This document shows, piece after piece, positions 37,566 to 51,687 of a stretch of 64,000 nt of DNA. The notes below the pieces were generated by a model. It saw only the letters and a list, made by a program, of their open reading frames with translations, ran no database searches and was not told the DNA's origin. Where the stretch lies: the NCBI RefSeq assembly GCF_047495875.1, contig NC_092461.1:62856299-62920298 (forward strand), given 5' to 3'. Every line of letters starts with the position of its first letter. The stretch's first letter is position 1. Source of the stretch: Pithys albifrons albifrons (Eukaryota; Chordata; Aves; Passeriformes; Thamnophilidae). The position numbers and the translations under genes were made by a program.

Positions 37566-40500
37566 ATGGTAAGATATGGTTAAATACCACCAGATCCAGT
37601 TGGTATTTTACATTTTACCATCATACCTCCCTGGAAGCATATTTAATCCATTGGTGACTAACCTTTGCTCAAAACACTCAGAAATGCCTTTTTGATTCAA
37701 CATAGATAGAATACAATCAAATATCAAAATTCTGCACTGAGGAAAAGAAACTGACCGTTTCTGCTATCTGGTATGTAGATACTTGATTTTTTAACACCAG
37801 ACAGTTAAATATTTAAGAATAACTGTTTTCTTCAATTGAAGAAAATGCACAAGAAATTGATAACAAGCCCTTACACCAAGGAAATATCCATATAGAGTTG
37901 TATTCTGCTTTGCCCTTAAGATATTCCTCATATCTAAAACACCCATTGATTTATTTCTTAAAGAAATTCATATCCAAAGTTAAAGGGCAATGTACTGTTT
38001 TATCATCTTTGAATACCTTGTTACATTACAATGACCAGGCAACTTTCCATCTGTAGTTTTACAAAGAGGTTCTTGGCTGACCCAAAAGCTGTATGTTTTA
38101 TCTTCGTTGGTCTCCAAGAGCTTAGCCAGGTAAAATAGTGCACTATGAGTTACTTCATCCACAAGCCTCCTTCTGAAGTCATGCCAGCTGCCTCCTTTTG
38201 TTTTGAATGATTTGGCAGACATTAGGGAAAAAATCAAACCTTAGCTATCCTCTGAAACATGTCAACCTCTACTTTGCTGCAAGAATGCTGTCCCTGTCAC
38301 TCATGTTGAAGAAAATTGCTAGCACTGCACTTCTTATAAACTTGCTGTGCTGAGATGCTCTGAGTGGTGTTCAGTTAACATTGCTGACTGGATCCATGAG
38401 GCAACCAGGTCAAAATAAAATCTGCTTAGAGTTTTAGAAAACCAGTCTTGGCTTGGGTATTGAGATTATGTCTAACTTCTGTGACTTACTTTCTTTTGTT
38501 GATCTTGTATGATCTTGATAAAATAAACAGTGACATATTAAATCCTGATCATAACAGCATTTGTTTTAAAGTGTTCATGAGCAGGTTGAAAGAAAACTGA
38601 AACAGGATAGGAATGAAAATCTTACAGGGATAGTAGACCATGTGCCAGCAGTTATGTACTGCTACATCCCTGTTGAGCAGAGAGATAGTAGTGGTAGGAA
38701 AGGAGAAGCAGCAATGGCTGTACAGACCTCCCAGGTGAATATTTGGGACAGAGAAAAACAGAACAGCAATATCATCTATCAAATACTGATGATGCTATGG
38801 CAGTAATAAATTAGAAAAGGGAAGAAAAATTTCATACCCTGAAATTAGTATTTATTCTGGTGTCTTCTGCCCAAAGGTGGACTGTGGATGGAAATGGAGA
38901 CAGCAGATGCTGTTGGATTCAGAAGGAGAAAAAGGAAAAATAGGAATAAAAATGTCTTCAAACAACAAAATCTGCCCACAGATTTATAAGCAAATATTTG
39001 AGTAAGTTTGGATTATTTTTGTCTTATTTTACAAGCAAGAACTCAGGCACAAAATTTAGTTCTAGTTTAAATTTCTAATTCACTAATTCTTTGTTGATAG
39101 AAATGCATAATAAAAGATGTCAGATGTGCAGAAAAAAATCCATTTGAAGAGTAAGTGAAACCACCTGAGACTTCATTTAAAAAGGAGAGAAATAGGAGAG
39201 ACTCAGTTGGAGAGATTCAGAATAATGAATGGCTAAATGGAGATAGAACTAAGAGAGTTCCCATTTCCATGGAAGAAGAGGACATCCTTTGAAAGTAAAT
39301 AAGAGAAACCCCAAACCAGTAAAAACAATTACATTTCTACAAGTCAAATTGTCAGCCACTAAAGCTTGTAACTGCAAGGTACCATTAAGCTAAAAAACTT
39401 GTGAGAATTCAAAAGAGAATTGTAGATGAAAGACTTCCTGACTTAAATGCAGAAGAATGGGAAAAAAATAAGCTTACCCACTAGGGAAGAAATATTCTGC
39501 TTGAAAACAGACACTAGACATTAGCCTAATGCCAGTAGGAAGAATTTTTTCCTAAAACTGTATTATTTGATAGCTGTCAATCTACCACAAGGTCCTTTGT
39601 TGCAGACAGCATGTGACATCAACTATGGCTAGAAACACGGGTCTTGCTCAATGGACCACTGCATACCCTTCTCGTGTTGGGCCTCCCAGGAAGATGAATT
39701 AGGTTTTGTAATCCAGAAAATATTTTTTTCCCCTGGAAACTACTCATCCCATCTTTGCCTTGTGCTGGGAAAGGCATGAACAATTGTGTGACATGGGAAC
39801 AGTTTTTCTGATGGTCTTTAAAGTATGCCGGTCTTCTTCACAGTCTTTCTATTGCTCACAGGTAACTTCTTTCCTCCTACCTGACTACTTCTCCATTTCT
39901 CCACCTTCCTAATCACAGGTCGAAAAAACATTTCTGGCATGCCACAATCTAAAGGATTAGTTATACTAAACATTGTTTGGTCTGTAATTCATCCCATATT
40001 TTAAAAACAGTAGGTTTTCTTCTCTTTCTCTCACTCATCCAATCAGCGGCAGTGAGGAACTTTTCATGGAAGCTTGGGATGTCAACTGCTTGCCAAATAA
40101 AACAAATTAAATGTCTCACTAATAAGTATGGGGTGGGGGACTGGGAGGAGTGCTTTTAACTATTGTTTTTTGCTGAAGTCTAAAGAAACATCAAAGCTAT
40201 ACTGGATATCCATAAACCACTAGGTTGAAAAGAAAGCTTTCTTTTTCAGGTGAGAAATAGCAGATGGATTGAGACTGAAAAAAGAAGGAGCAGGTCCCTA
40301 CTGTATACGGGGACCTTTTTGTGTGTATGCAACTCTGTGAACTGCAGAGTCACAGAAGCATGAGCTAATCACAGATAAATAAAATTGCTCCCAAAAACTA
40401 CCCATAGGAAGCTGCTCACAACTTCAAATGAAAAGATTTTGAGTTCCGGTTTATTATTTGTGGTCTATGACTAATTGCACAATAATTATGATTTCTGTTT

Positions 40501-43000
40501 ATCTTGATGACTGCTAAGATTTTTGTTTATTGTCTGAAAATCAAGTGTCTGAATCTTAGAAAATTTTTGTGTAAAGTTAGAGCATAGAAGATGAAAAACC
40601 ATTTTCGAGCAGAATGGAAAGTATTGAGATAATACTGTTTTGTGGGAATATTGTTCAAGGTTTCTTTCAGCTGATCACTAAGATGCAACAGTGGGTAAGA
40701 ACCAAAGAAAGGGAAGTTCAGGAAGTGTTCCAGTCAGGGAACAGAATCTCAGATATTTATGAAGCTATATAATTTCCTGTTTCTCATATGTAGTCACCTA
40801 ATAAATCATTGTCTCTCACTGCATAACATCACTTTGTATAACTCCATTCTGTTTGATATCAGTGAGACAGTAATAAAATAGTATGAGCAATACACTTTCT
40901 GCAAGAGAAAGATTTTTTGACTGACTTATAAAAAGTACAGAAAGTTCAGCAATTTACCAGTCAGTGAATAAGCTATTCTCATGGAGATTTATTCCTTTTT
41001 CAGTTCGTGCTATGTGGTAGTAAACACACATAATCAGTAAAACATAAAAAAGTAAAGGATTTATAAAAGTTCAATTTTAGCTTTTCTGAAACACCTTTTG
41101 CATTATCCCATGAAAGCTGGATCTGCTGAACTCTGGAATTGTGAGCTGGCCACAGAATGATGTTTGTAATGGTTGTGAAAACACACCTTTCCTTCAGGGG
41201 GAAATGTTAATTAACATATCTAATGTTTATATAGAAATGAATTGCTGTTTCTTTTCTATTTTTTTTTTCCTGGCTTCAACTATTCGTTATGATTGAGAAG
41301 AAAAAAACAAAATGTTGGTCGGAGTTGTAAAGTAATATCAAACCCAAACAAACAAACAAACAGAAAAGAAACACCCACAAAGAAAAGCACACAAGAAAAA
41401 GGAAGTGGCATTTATCAAGATCTGTCTCTCCAAAGAAATTTATAAAATGGATCCGGTAAATCACCCAGTCTTTTCTTATACTGATTTTATGTCCATGAAA
41501 GGGACTGTCATCTATTATTACAGTGTTCTCAAATATCTCTGTATCTGCACTGAAAAATGTGAAAATGTCTAAGTGTTCAAGATAGGATTCTTGGAATTTA
41601 AAGGACCAGAATCCAAGTGTTCTTTTGGGCAGTATACACTGTATGTTTTGGAAAAGACTTGGAGAAGTAGAAAGGAGAAAAATCCTATTAGCAACAGAAC
41701 TATATCCTTTATTAGATTTGGGTACCTAACACCTCAGTGGGGAATTCTGTAGTGTTGTAACACTAGATTCACTTATCTCATTGTTGTGATATAAAATGCA
41801 GAGACTTCTAGGACTCATTTATTGCTTTGGGGATTGGAGTTTTTATCCCCAAGTTTCCTAGAAGATGTGAAGGCTGAAGAAGAACCAGATATCATTAGCT
41901 AACAAAAATACAGTAAAATAAAATAAAATTAGGAAAAAAATAAAGAGGAAAAAAGGGAAGGACTGGGAAAGATCTCTGTTTTAAGCTTCAAATGAATGTT
42001 TACCTGGCAGATGGATCGTGTTAGAATTTGACACTGTAGGAATGCAAGTAGAAATGTTTCGTGGAGATTTTAGCTTGTATCACTGCATAACTTCATGATG
42101 ATAAAAATAAGTAGTTGATTATGATGCACTGCTGTAGTATCAGTCTTATGAGGTTGGATTGTAAAAGTAATATGAAGAATTAATATAACTTTTAGCAACT
42201 GCTTTTTAAATGCATAGTAAAGTGCCAGTTTTCAAGGAACTTATTTCAGATGGTAAGTGAAAAGCACACTGCTAAAAGAGATACATTTGAAGGAAGGAAA
42301 AGCTTGGATTTTAACAAAGAATATACAGTTAAAGCCCATCTACCTGTGTTTTTTTCCAAACTGTGCTTTTTGACATTTGTAATCCAGTAGCATTTTGAAA
42401 TCTCAGATCACTGATGCTTCCTGTATTTCCCCTTTGCTTGTCATGTCTTAAATGTCCCCATCCTTTTAAGTGGGGCTTCAGGAGTCTCTAAATCTCTAAA
42501 TTTCTAATCTCTCTAAAAAATTTGTGTTTAAGGTCAGTAATGAATGACTTTGGAGAAGATGCAAAGAGCTCACTTCTTCAGAGTAACTGGTGAACACAGT
42601 AATACAGTGTGCAGTGAATGTCTGAAACATCCCCATCATAAATGACTCTATTGTAGAGTAAAACCTACAACACTTCTGCAATGCCAACTCAAAACTTTTT
42701 TGTATAATAAATTGATCATTACTTCTAATAGATACTCACATTTTTTTTCCTGTAAGTGTCAACAACTTATGGTTTCATGGCAATGCATTTTTCTTTAGAT
42801 TTAGTAGCAGAAAAAAGTTCATTTGAAATTGTTCCAGTGCATAAAAACTAACAATTTGCATAGTATTGGCATGGTTTAAAATAAAAATTACATTATCAGG
42901 GACATGTTTTTCAGAAATAACTGAATCTAAAATTCTTGCTTGAACCGTAATTATTATTATTGCCTGAAAGTTTCTATTTCTCTTGCTTTTTTTCTTCTAG
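37566..43000. other. No gene firmly seen
   Basis: AT-rich DNA. One minus-strand frame at 37980-38237 is listed separately as a weak candidate. An (AAAC)n run lies at 41346-41363 and short AAAAT repeats near 41915. Remaining frames are under 80 codons and unrecognised. Confidence 0.5.
37980..38237 (-). other. Unrecognised 85-codon open frame, weak coding candidate
   Basis: The predicted peptide is soluble, balanced in composition and not low complexity, with Trp, His, Arg and acidic residues in the pattern of a real domain (WHDFRRRLVDE, then TNEDKTYSFWVSQ, then KLPGHCNVT). I do not recognise the family. On minus the end of the block reads AACAAG/GTATTC, a fair splice donor, and the start could be a CAG acceptor (GGAGGCAG/CTGG) but without a pyrimidine tract. 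It lies 0.4 kb upstream of, and on the same strand as, the LINE fragment, but the peptide does not look like reverse transcriptase. It may be an exon relic, a transposon relic or chance. Confidence 0.15.
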
Positions 43001-43329
43001 AAGTCAAGAGACAACTCAAGAAAAGTGAAAATTTAAGAGGCTTAATGGCTGAAATTTTTCATTATCCAAGGCATAGGGGCAGCACAGTACAAGACTCTAC
43101 ACATGGTTTCATCAAATGTTTTAAATCGGACCCAAAGGCTGTTAATCCAGACTGCCTCCATGTGCTTTTAGAACAGAGCATCTCTGTTTTAAGCAACTTT
43201 GCCCTAAACCCCAGATATTTTAAGAGTTTGGCAAAAGGCAATGTACCCAGTCTTTTGGGGAAGATATTTATTTACAGCGATGAAGTGGTCCCACAATGTC
43301 AGTGGCTCCTTGCATTCTGTCCCCCTTGA
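43001..43329 (+). other. Open frame behind a strong splice-acceptor-like site
   Basis: A long pyrimidine tract (42970-42998, 'tcttgctttttttcttctag') ends in AG at 43000. The frame then stays open for about 108 codons to TGA at 43327-43329. The peptide has ordinary globular composition (for example KSENLRGLMAEIF, then HVLLEQSISVLSNFALNP) but matches no family I know. If real it would be a terminal exon; an AATAAA occurs only about 470 bases further on (43799). A TTTCTTCTAG-type site is expected by chance in AT-rich DNA, so confidence is low. Confidence 0.15.
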
Positions 43330-46300
43330 TTTATGTTTCTTATTGTCACAAATTGCAGTCTGGTATCCGCCCTACCTTCTACCATTAAGTAAAATACAGT
43401 AGAAAAACCCCTCATATAATCTGATTCATATTGTCTCTCCAATTATGAATCACCACAACTGGACCATTTTTATAAGTTTAACTTATCTAGGACCCATTTG
43501 CAAAGAATAACTTTTTTCCTCAAACTGTGATCATTTGGGATAATGAGTTTCTGGTCTTGAGGACTTAATTTGTGTTGATTCAGAAAAATGATTCCTGGCA
43601 AAACTGGGCCAAAATTTGTGCCAAAATTATTTCATTATTATATTATCTTCAAGAAATAGAAGTTAGTTCAACCTGAAATGTTTTATTAAATTGTCCCAGT
43701 ATATTCCTGCAGTGAAGGAATATCAGTTTAATCACTAAATCTTGCCTCGCTGGTTTCTGTTGTAATTTCCCCCTTTTTTTTTTCTTTCTGTATTCAAGAA
43801 TAAATTAATTTTATCTTAGAAATGTTCATCAGCTTCAATTTTTAATCTCATTACTTGACTCAGAAGCAAAGCATTCTGGTTTTACCAGGAAGAAGGTGTG
43901 TTTAACTGGAAGAGAAACACAAAAATTATGTATTATAAATAGCAGCTAAACAACAACAACCAAAACTAGTAAAATCAAAACAAGAATGATCATCTTTTAA
44001 AGTTAAGCTAGATGTAATTATTTGCTTTAACAGTCAGTGACTCTGATGTGAGGAGTCATACAGCAGTGATTCAGAAACTTTTATTTCTTGGTATTGGACT
44101 GCAAACACTGGGGTTTCCTCTCACTAGCTGGGTATCAAAACCTGTTTCAAAGATCCTAAGACACAACTTAATTGTCCAAGCTTTTTTCTTGAAGAATGAA
44201 GGACACTTTCCAGAAACTGGTTCTTGCCGCAGAGTCAGAGAAAACATCTGAGATAAATCAGTGCATCAGGAGCATGCCCACTGGAAAAATCATATTTGGT
44301 AACTTGATGCAAAGGAAATTTTTAGTGCTATCCTTAAGTAGTAGGATTTTGACGTCATGAAGTAACCTTGGATGTAGTGAATTAATTGTAGCTAATTATC
44401 TCACTTTTTACAGTAAATAATAAAGTACAGTAACTACTTCCATATTTTGTGGTAAGTGGTCTACAGTAGTTTTAAGTGGCAGTAAGCTAACAAAAAGAAC
44501 ATGTTAGATGTTTTACTGGTATCTGTGGCACCTCAAAGATTAGGGGACCTCCACAACACTGTCACATAATAGATCCCAACATTTAAGAATACTGACCATG
44601 GTCTAAGGGAAAACATGAAAATTTTGCTAACACAAAACATTTACACTTTTCTAGATTTTTAAAATCTTAAATCATGTGTCTCTGAACCAATGCCTCATTT
44701 TCAATCAGTGTTGATTTGTTTTTTCAACTGTTTCATTTTGACAGACTAGTAGACTACAAAATAAAATTGTGTTTTAGAGTCTGATCTTAAGCCAGTGAGG
44801 TCAATGAATTCCCCTTTGTTTCAAGTAGGTTTAGGCTGAACTTTCAAATCTGGTAATAAACCGTACTAACAAAAATCTTAATCTTGTCTAGTGCTTGGCA
44901 CCTTCTTTTCTCAGTGCTCTGTATTGCAAATTAAATCCCCATATCTCTTCTCACTCACTTTAAGCTGTGGGTCAAGGTAATTGAAATCAATGTGAAGAAA
45001 GGACATTTTGACATACTATCATTCCTAGTGCTGCCAAAACAATTACACTAATCCTAGAAGATACAAAAATATGGGTTTACTTGATCATAGTAGACTCAGT
45101 GGGAATCTTACACTGGGAAGACAAGAGTACATTGAAGGCAGCACACATGGGCCAATAAGGGAAAGCCAGGACTGTTGTGAGTAGAAGGTGGTGACATGGT
45201 AAGCATAAGGAGCTGAACAATTATTGAACTAAAGACAGAGAAGTCTAGTGTCTGAATGTCCTGACACGCTCAGCAGCCTTCTCCTTTATCTGGACTTCAA
45301 TGCTGCCTCTGGAGGCTATCAGAATTAAGTGGAATTTCTGAATTTGTCTTCAGGACATTCTGGCCAGTCCTGAAAATGGATTTAATTAAGACAATGACAT
45401 AGTTCTTCCCTAATATCCTACACAAATGAACTTCTGCCTGTAGAGGTATTTTTAGAGTGTCTTACCCAATTGGGTGGGTGTCTCTCATTGTATTGCTTAG
45501 TTGACTGTAAATAAATTTATATGTGCTACGCAAATGTGCCTTTTCCTGGCAGGCATAATGGTGGTGCCAATTTACGCTGCCTCTGCATAGTTATGAGCCC
45601 AAGCATGTAACTTGGGACAACACAACTTCTGAAATGTCATCATAAAGCATAAGTGAGAGCAACAAATGGGACTCATTAGCTTGCCTTAGAAGAAAATATG
45701 AAAAAAAAAGACTACTGCAACTGGACATATGATCCTGGAAATTTCAGATACAAATCAAATACCTTTAGTTTTGCTGACTTCAAAGGAATGTGTTTGGAAA
45801 AGAAAGTAAACAATATTTCTCTTGAATACACTGAATTCTCATGTCAAGATAATTTAAGAAAATGCTTGTTTGTTTTTCTTGCTAGATTTTTTGTTCTGAT
45901 TATATAGTAAAGACGCTTAGGTCCAATAAAATGAACTTCACCCATAGCTTAAGCCACATCTTGTATTTTCATGCTTGAAAACTAGCCAGTGTGAAGGACA
46001 GTTTGTATCATCCAGTAGGAATGAAAGAAGACAGACACTCATAACACCAGAAAGTCTATTTAATCTCTACTCTTTGTGGCAAGGATCGATCAGATGCAGC
46101 TGGAATAGCCCCTTGAAGTTTGTGCCAAGTTGTTGAACAAGACTGTAGGTTTGTTAAAGTAGTTATCAATCTCCACTCTGGAAAAAAAATGTAAAATAAA
46201 GTAAAACCTTTTACCTCCTCTGATCCTCTGGTGTAGTGCCCATTATAAGCACTAAAAATCACACACTTCTGTTAGCACTTCTCTGAGCAATACAAACAAA

Positions 46301-48252
46301 GGTTTTATCTCATGTGATATTTGGGTTCAATATTTTCATCTAAGAGTTCCTGCTGGAGTAGAACAGTCAACACATACTAAAATAAAGATAAATATAAACA
46401 AATTAAGAAAATCAGGGATGATGAAATACCTATCATTTAGGCATGAGGTCTTCTTGAAAGAAAGAACAGATACTATGCCCAAAGGACACTGTATTGTGTT
46501 TTTCTACTACAAAGGATGTTTATATTTTTTATAACTCCCATGCCTGCATGAAATTTGGTCAGACATAATGCCTTCACTGTTAAACTATAACAAAAGGACA
46601 GAATGAACTGTGCTTCCTGTGACATCTGACAGTAGCACAGCAAGTATTATATGACCTCATTAGCACCTTATGCATAACCTTTGCCATTACAACACGCTTT
46701 AGTATGAGAGGGAATCCCGGGAGAGCCATGGCACTTCATCTGTAGGTTTTTAGCAAAAGTGCAGTACAAATTCCTAGCTTATTCCTTGCTGGACAGCCAT
46801 CAAGGATAAGCAGAAGAGACCCTAACTGCAATCCTTATAACAATGACTCTTCCCCTAATGCAGATCTCTGCTCTATGAGTATGCACAGGAAAAATCTCCA
46901 CTTACAAAAGCTACAGGAAGTTTTTATTCAATTTTTTTTTATTTGTTTTAAACTGTCTGCAAACAATGGCAAGCAGCTGGTTTGCATTTTTTTCATTTGT
47001 ATCACATTATCTGACAAAAATGTTGATGTGATCAAGTTTTGGGAACTTTACTGTGAGTTATGCTCAGTCTGGATTTGGATTTAAGAACAATATATATCTT
47101 CCTTCATATACACGTGTAGAAAATAAGATTCATGATGAGCTATATAAGTCTCAAATGTGAGCTCTGTCATTAATAAATTAGCACACTACTGAACCCCCCC
47201 TCCCACATTTTCCTGGCTCTGCCCTGCTAGCTGCATCTGTGTCTGGCTGGTTGGATGAACCATTAGCTAAGCCTTTTACCAGCAAGGCAGATCCATCCTG
47301 CAGTCCTAAATTGTATACAAGTCTGTCAGATGAGAGACAACCAGCTACACATTGGAAAACACTACTGTACTGATTAGAAGTGAACACAGACCAGTCCCTA
47401 AGGGATTAAAACTTGGTACTACATTCCAACCTACTGTGTTAGAAATTAAGCTATTAAAATGTGACAAAGGGCTGGTGGTGCTGGAGGTCTGGGTCTTGCT
47501 GACTTCCCACAGGTAGTCAGCAGCTGCCCACTTTGAGCATGAGAACAGTTCCTCTAAGATCAAGTGTGACAGAGGAAGAAGAGATGTGATGAACTCCAAC
47601 CAAACAAGAGGAAAATAACACTGACTGACTGAACAGAAGCAACGTTGGGGATAAGATAGTTGTTCATCTCACTGCTCTTATATAAACTAGAGCAGTTCTT
47701 TTTTCCCATGAGCTGGTAAACAATCAGTGTGTATGATCATGAATTACTTGTTGATTAGGAGCCATTTATTATAGCTACAGAAAGCAAAAGCAGTCAAAGG
47801 TGTACTAGAAAGACATTAGCACTGTGAAGGGGTTAATAAGCTTTGCACAATGGGATGTTGTGCCTCCCTTCTTCCGGATATAGGCCACACCAGCATCCAA
47901 TTGCAGGACACAGGCAGGAACCAGTACGAGGAGTAGCAGCTTCTGTGGGGGCACAGTCTGGTAGCAGTCTTGTTAAACTGCCCCTTCACCCATAAGCCAT
48001 CTGCTAGTTTTTAGTTTTATGCCATAAAAAACCAGTTTCAATCTTCAGACTTGAAGGATGATATAGGAGTATGGTGTTTATTCTGCTAGTGTAAAGACTC
48101 TCTCTGGATTTACTTTTCTGCTGGGGCAGTGTAATGGATGGGTAATGGCTGAGGACTGCTACTTTATGATTATAACTGTTTAAAAAATTGTCAAGGATGA
48201 CCAAAACTTGGAAGAAAGGTGGTATGAAAAAAATCAATAATTAAATAACAAG

Positions 48253-48273
48253 TTTTTTTCTTTTTTTTTTTTT
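48253..48273. repeat. Poly-T tract
   Basis: T7-C-T13 run. Simple repeat only. Confidence 0.8.
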
Positions 48274-50370
48274 GGAAGCATTTCAGTTCTGCTTTTGAAC
48301 ACAACTGGCCATGGATTTATGTTGGCTCAGTGAATTCCCTGTAAACATGGCCCTTCAGACACCATACTGATCTAAAATTGGGCAACTCATTGAATTAATA
48401 TTTAATTTTTCTTTGTAATTTCATTTATAGACTAAATGCTTAAACCTGGAAAAAATTTACACTTTCCTTAAAGTTGTTTTATTTGATTACTGAGTTGGAA
48501 TAAATCTCAAAGGATATTATTTTTAAATCAAGTAAGAAAAGAAAAGCTACAGAGTGGCAAAATATAACCAAGTTAGCCAGAATGCCAAAAACTCTCCTCC
48601 ATGATCAGAGGAAATAGCTATCTATTCAGCTCTTCTCTGAGAAGAAATCTGCATAAATAAATGGCCTTTGTAACATGACCAAAAGTCAACAACATTCAAG
48701 CTCTCTCCCAAACCACCAATGTTTGTGCCTAGGAGGGCATCGTTAGGGCAATTACTTGATTAAACAGCCAGTCCATTTTGTTTGTTTGTTACACTACTCA
48801 AAGGAGCACAGTTCACTCTCATGGGAGCACTTGTGTATCCAGTAAATAGAAGCAGGTTAATTACATGCCTTAAAATCACAGGAGAGAAAATCCTATCCCT
48901 TTGTCTTCTGCTAACCCTCAAGCAGGAGCACAGTTGGGGAAAGACAAGACATGTCTTGCCTGACAGGTTGTAGGCCTTGCATGGTTCTCAAGGTGCATAG
49001 ATCTGCTGAGGATGTAGTTCTCTTTCCTCACACAGTTGTAGACAGATTTACACTATATGAATATTATAAGACAGGTACAGAGTTTACTTATGATGGATAA
49101 ACATTATTAGTGCTTATTGCTTTGAGAGATGGCATTAAGAAGTGTTTACTGTATCTCAAAACATCTGCCACTCTTACTGGTATTTGCATGCCTTTTTTTC
49201 CCCTGGCCTCAGATAACTTGTCTTAAAAGATTTTCTTTCATTTCACATTATTTTGTCCATATATTTTTAATTTTGAAAATCCCGTGTAATTTAAACCAAA
49301 TCTCTGGCAATCGGCATACTTTCACTAGACAGGTTTGGAGTTTCTTTTCAGGATCATGTTCCCAGTCTTTGGCTTTGTCAGTATCAGTCTTACAGTGGAG
49401 TCTTGAAGAAGCCAGAACCATGGCCTATTTCCAGCTCAGCGTACAGTTTTATACAGATAACTCCTAGGCAGCAATTATGATGATTGCAGAAATGCTTGCA
49501 GGCAACCTACAGATACAGCATGGAGGTGTGCCTGAGAGCATCCAAACTGCCTGATGCTGAGCTAACATCATGTCAGCAACACACTGAACCACAGACTATG
49601 CTGGTGACTGTGGTGGGATCTCATCTTGTTATGGAAGCAATACCTGCACCATGTTTCCATGCTCACTTATCTGGGCATCTCCGTAAACAGAACATAAAGA
49701 TATCTACTGTGGTTTGATGAATTTTTTTTTCTTTTTTCTTTCATGTTTCTTACTCTCATCTTCCTCCTCTCTTACATATCTAGAAAATCAGCCAGAAAAA
49801 GTAGCCTGAGCAGACTTATAATTTGCCTGTAGTACTTGAGCTTTTGACAGGAGTATCACTTCTTACATATAACTGAAATGAAAGCAACTATGTGTTCTTG
49901 GTCTCACTTCAACTATAGCAATACTATGACTACCCTTTTATGTATACATGTATGAATAACATGTTTCAGATATAAATCCTATAAAAATGAAATTCTTCTG
50001 TCTGATTTTCTTTCATATATAGAGAGGTTCATGTATAATATATTCTATTAGATGTGATCCACGTGTGTTTTTATTGTGGAAGAGCTTTCTAAACAAGGTT
50101 CACACTGAAGACAGCACAGTGTTTAGCTTACTTACCCAATCTGACTAGAAGATAAGGAAGGAAGGAAGCAGAGGTGAAGCAGGAGTGTGTCTTCATTTAG
50201 ATAAATGTTCCCTAACCCAATGTGCTGACTTGATTCAGGGGCCTGGAATTTTACTTATGGTAAACTTAGAACAATGAGGAGAGAATTAGGTGTGCACATT
50301 CTTCTTATATTTTGGTACTTTGTTGTGAACTAAAAATCCCTTAGCTTAATTTATATTTCATCATCCACAC

Positions 50371-50395
50371 TTTTTCTTTCCTTTTTTTTTTTTTT
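50371..50395. repeat. Pyrimidine/poly-T tract
   Basis: TTTTTCTTTCC followed by T14 and then GTTAG. It resembles a splice-acceptor tract, but no open frame of note follows. Confidence 0.75.
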
Positions 50396-51687
50396 GTTAG
50401 GGATTTGCTTATATTTCATTAGCTGTAACGTGACTGTAATGTCCTTCTACCCCAATATTTCTTCATGGTTGCAGTACTTTGGCTGCAATAACAATATATC
50501 TCTGTTGTTACACTTGAGATTTCAGTGATTCATTAATTGTTCAACATAACTACGCAATTGACTTAATAGCATATGATATCCATCTTTACTGATTGCAATA
50601 AATCATACTGAAAGTGAACCTTCTACTTTATTCATGTGAAACCATAACTAAACTGGTAGAAGTAAGATAATGCTCAGAATAAAAAGCAGTGCAAAAAGCG
50701 TGACAAATATGATTGTATTTCCTCAGCTATTTTTTTCATTCTATGTTCAGCTTTATCTTTTTAGAACCTGGAAACCCTTTCCTTCCCTAGTCCTTTCAGC
50801 CTTTTCAATTTAGGAGATAATTTTTTTTTCTGGAAAAAAGTAGAAAGGAAACAAAAATGAATGGCAAGTTGTAAAACAACAAAAAATATTGTGAACTGGC
50901 AGACCAGGAGCTCTGCAGAACAGTACTGAATAGTTGTAAGATTTCAACACATCACTGTGTACCCAGTTGTTCAGATGCATTGATCAAAAAGGAGAAAATC
51001 CTCACAGAGTATCTTATGCTAAAACAAAGAAAACAAGGAACAATAGAAATGGTTGGTGATGAATTGAAGAACAAGTATGAATTGAGTCAGTAAATTAAAA
51101 GCTGTTTTGCCTTTTTAAACAGGTATATTCTCATTCAGGTTGTTGGCAGGTTCTCAATTGCAATACAACATGTTTACCCAAGGATAACAATCTGTAGGAG
51201 ACAAGAGATTTTCAAATCTGGTGCCAGACAGTGAAATGAACAGGAGCCAGAAGCCATAATTTCTTTGACCTTGCTCTGTTTAACACTAAACTTTACAGCA
51301 TGCACATATGATGAAGTAAAATATACCAGAGAAAACAATTTTACTTCATGAACAATTTCTGCTATGGGGAGAGTATAAGAAGATAAAAACCTCATATGGC
51401 AGATGTCAGTCATGTCTCTCAGAGTATGGCTTACAAGCACTGAGAAACCATGCTAATGAAAGCAGAATTGTAACCCATATAAAGACCTAGGCAAGAAATA
51501 CCTGTCTGATAATAAAAGGTAACAAACATCAAAGTAACTGATTACCAACACCTTAAAAATGAAGTTCTAGCATTAGAGCTTGAAGTAATCGAATCTCACT
51601 GTTTTATGGTGTTTAAGAGAAGATGAAAATCAGCATAATGTGAACACAGTGGAACAAATCATCTTGAGTACCATCAAATGGCACGTA

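Larger units (their letters stand above)
43330..51687. other. No gene seen
   Basis: AT-rich DNA with no recognisable exon, RNA gene or recent transposon. Poly-T tracts lie at 48253-48273 and 50371-50395. The longest frame (49129-49467, plus, 112 codons) is unrecognised and its hydrophobic character follows T-richness. Confidence 0.55.
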
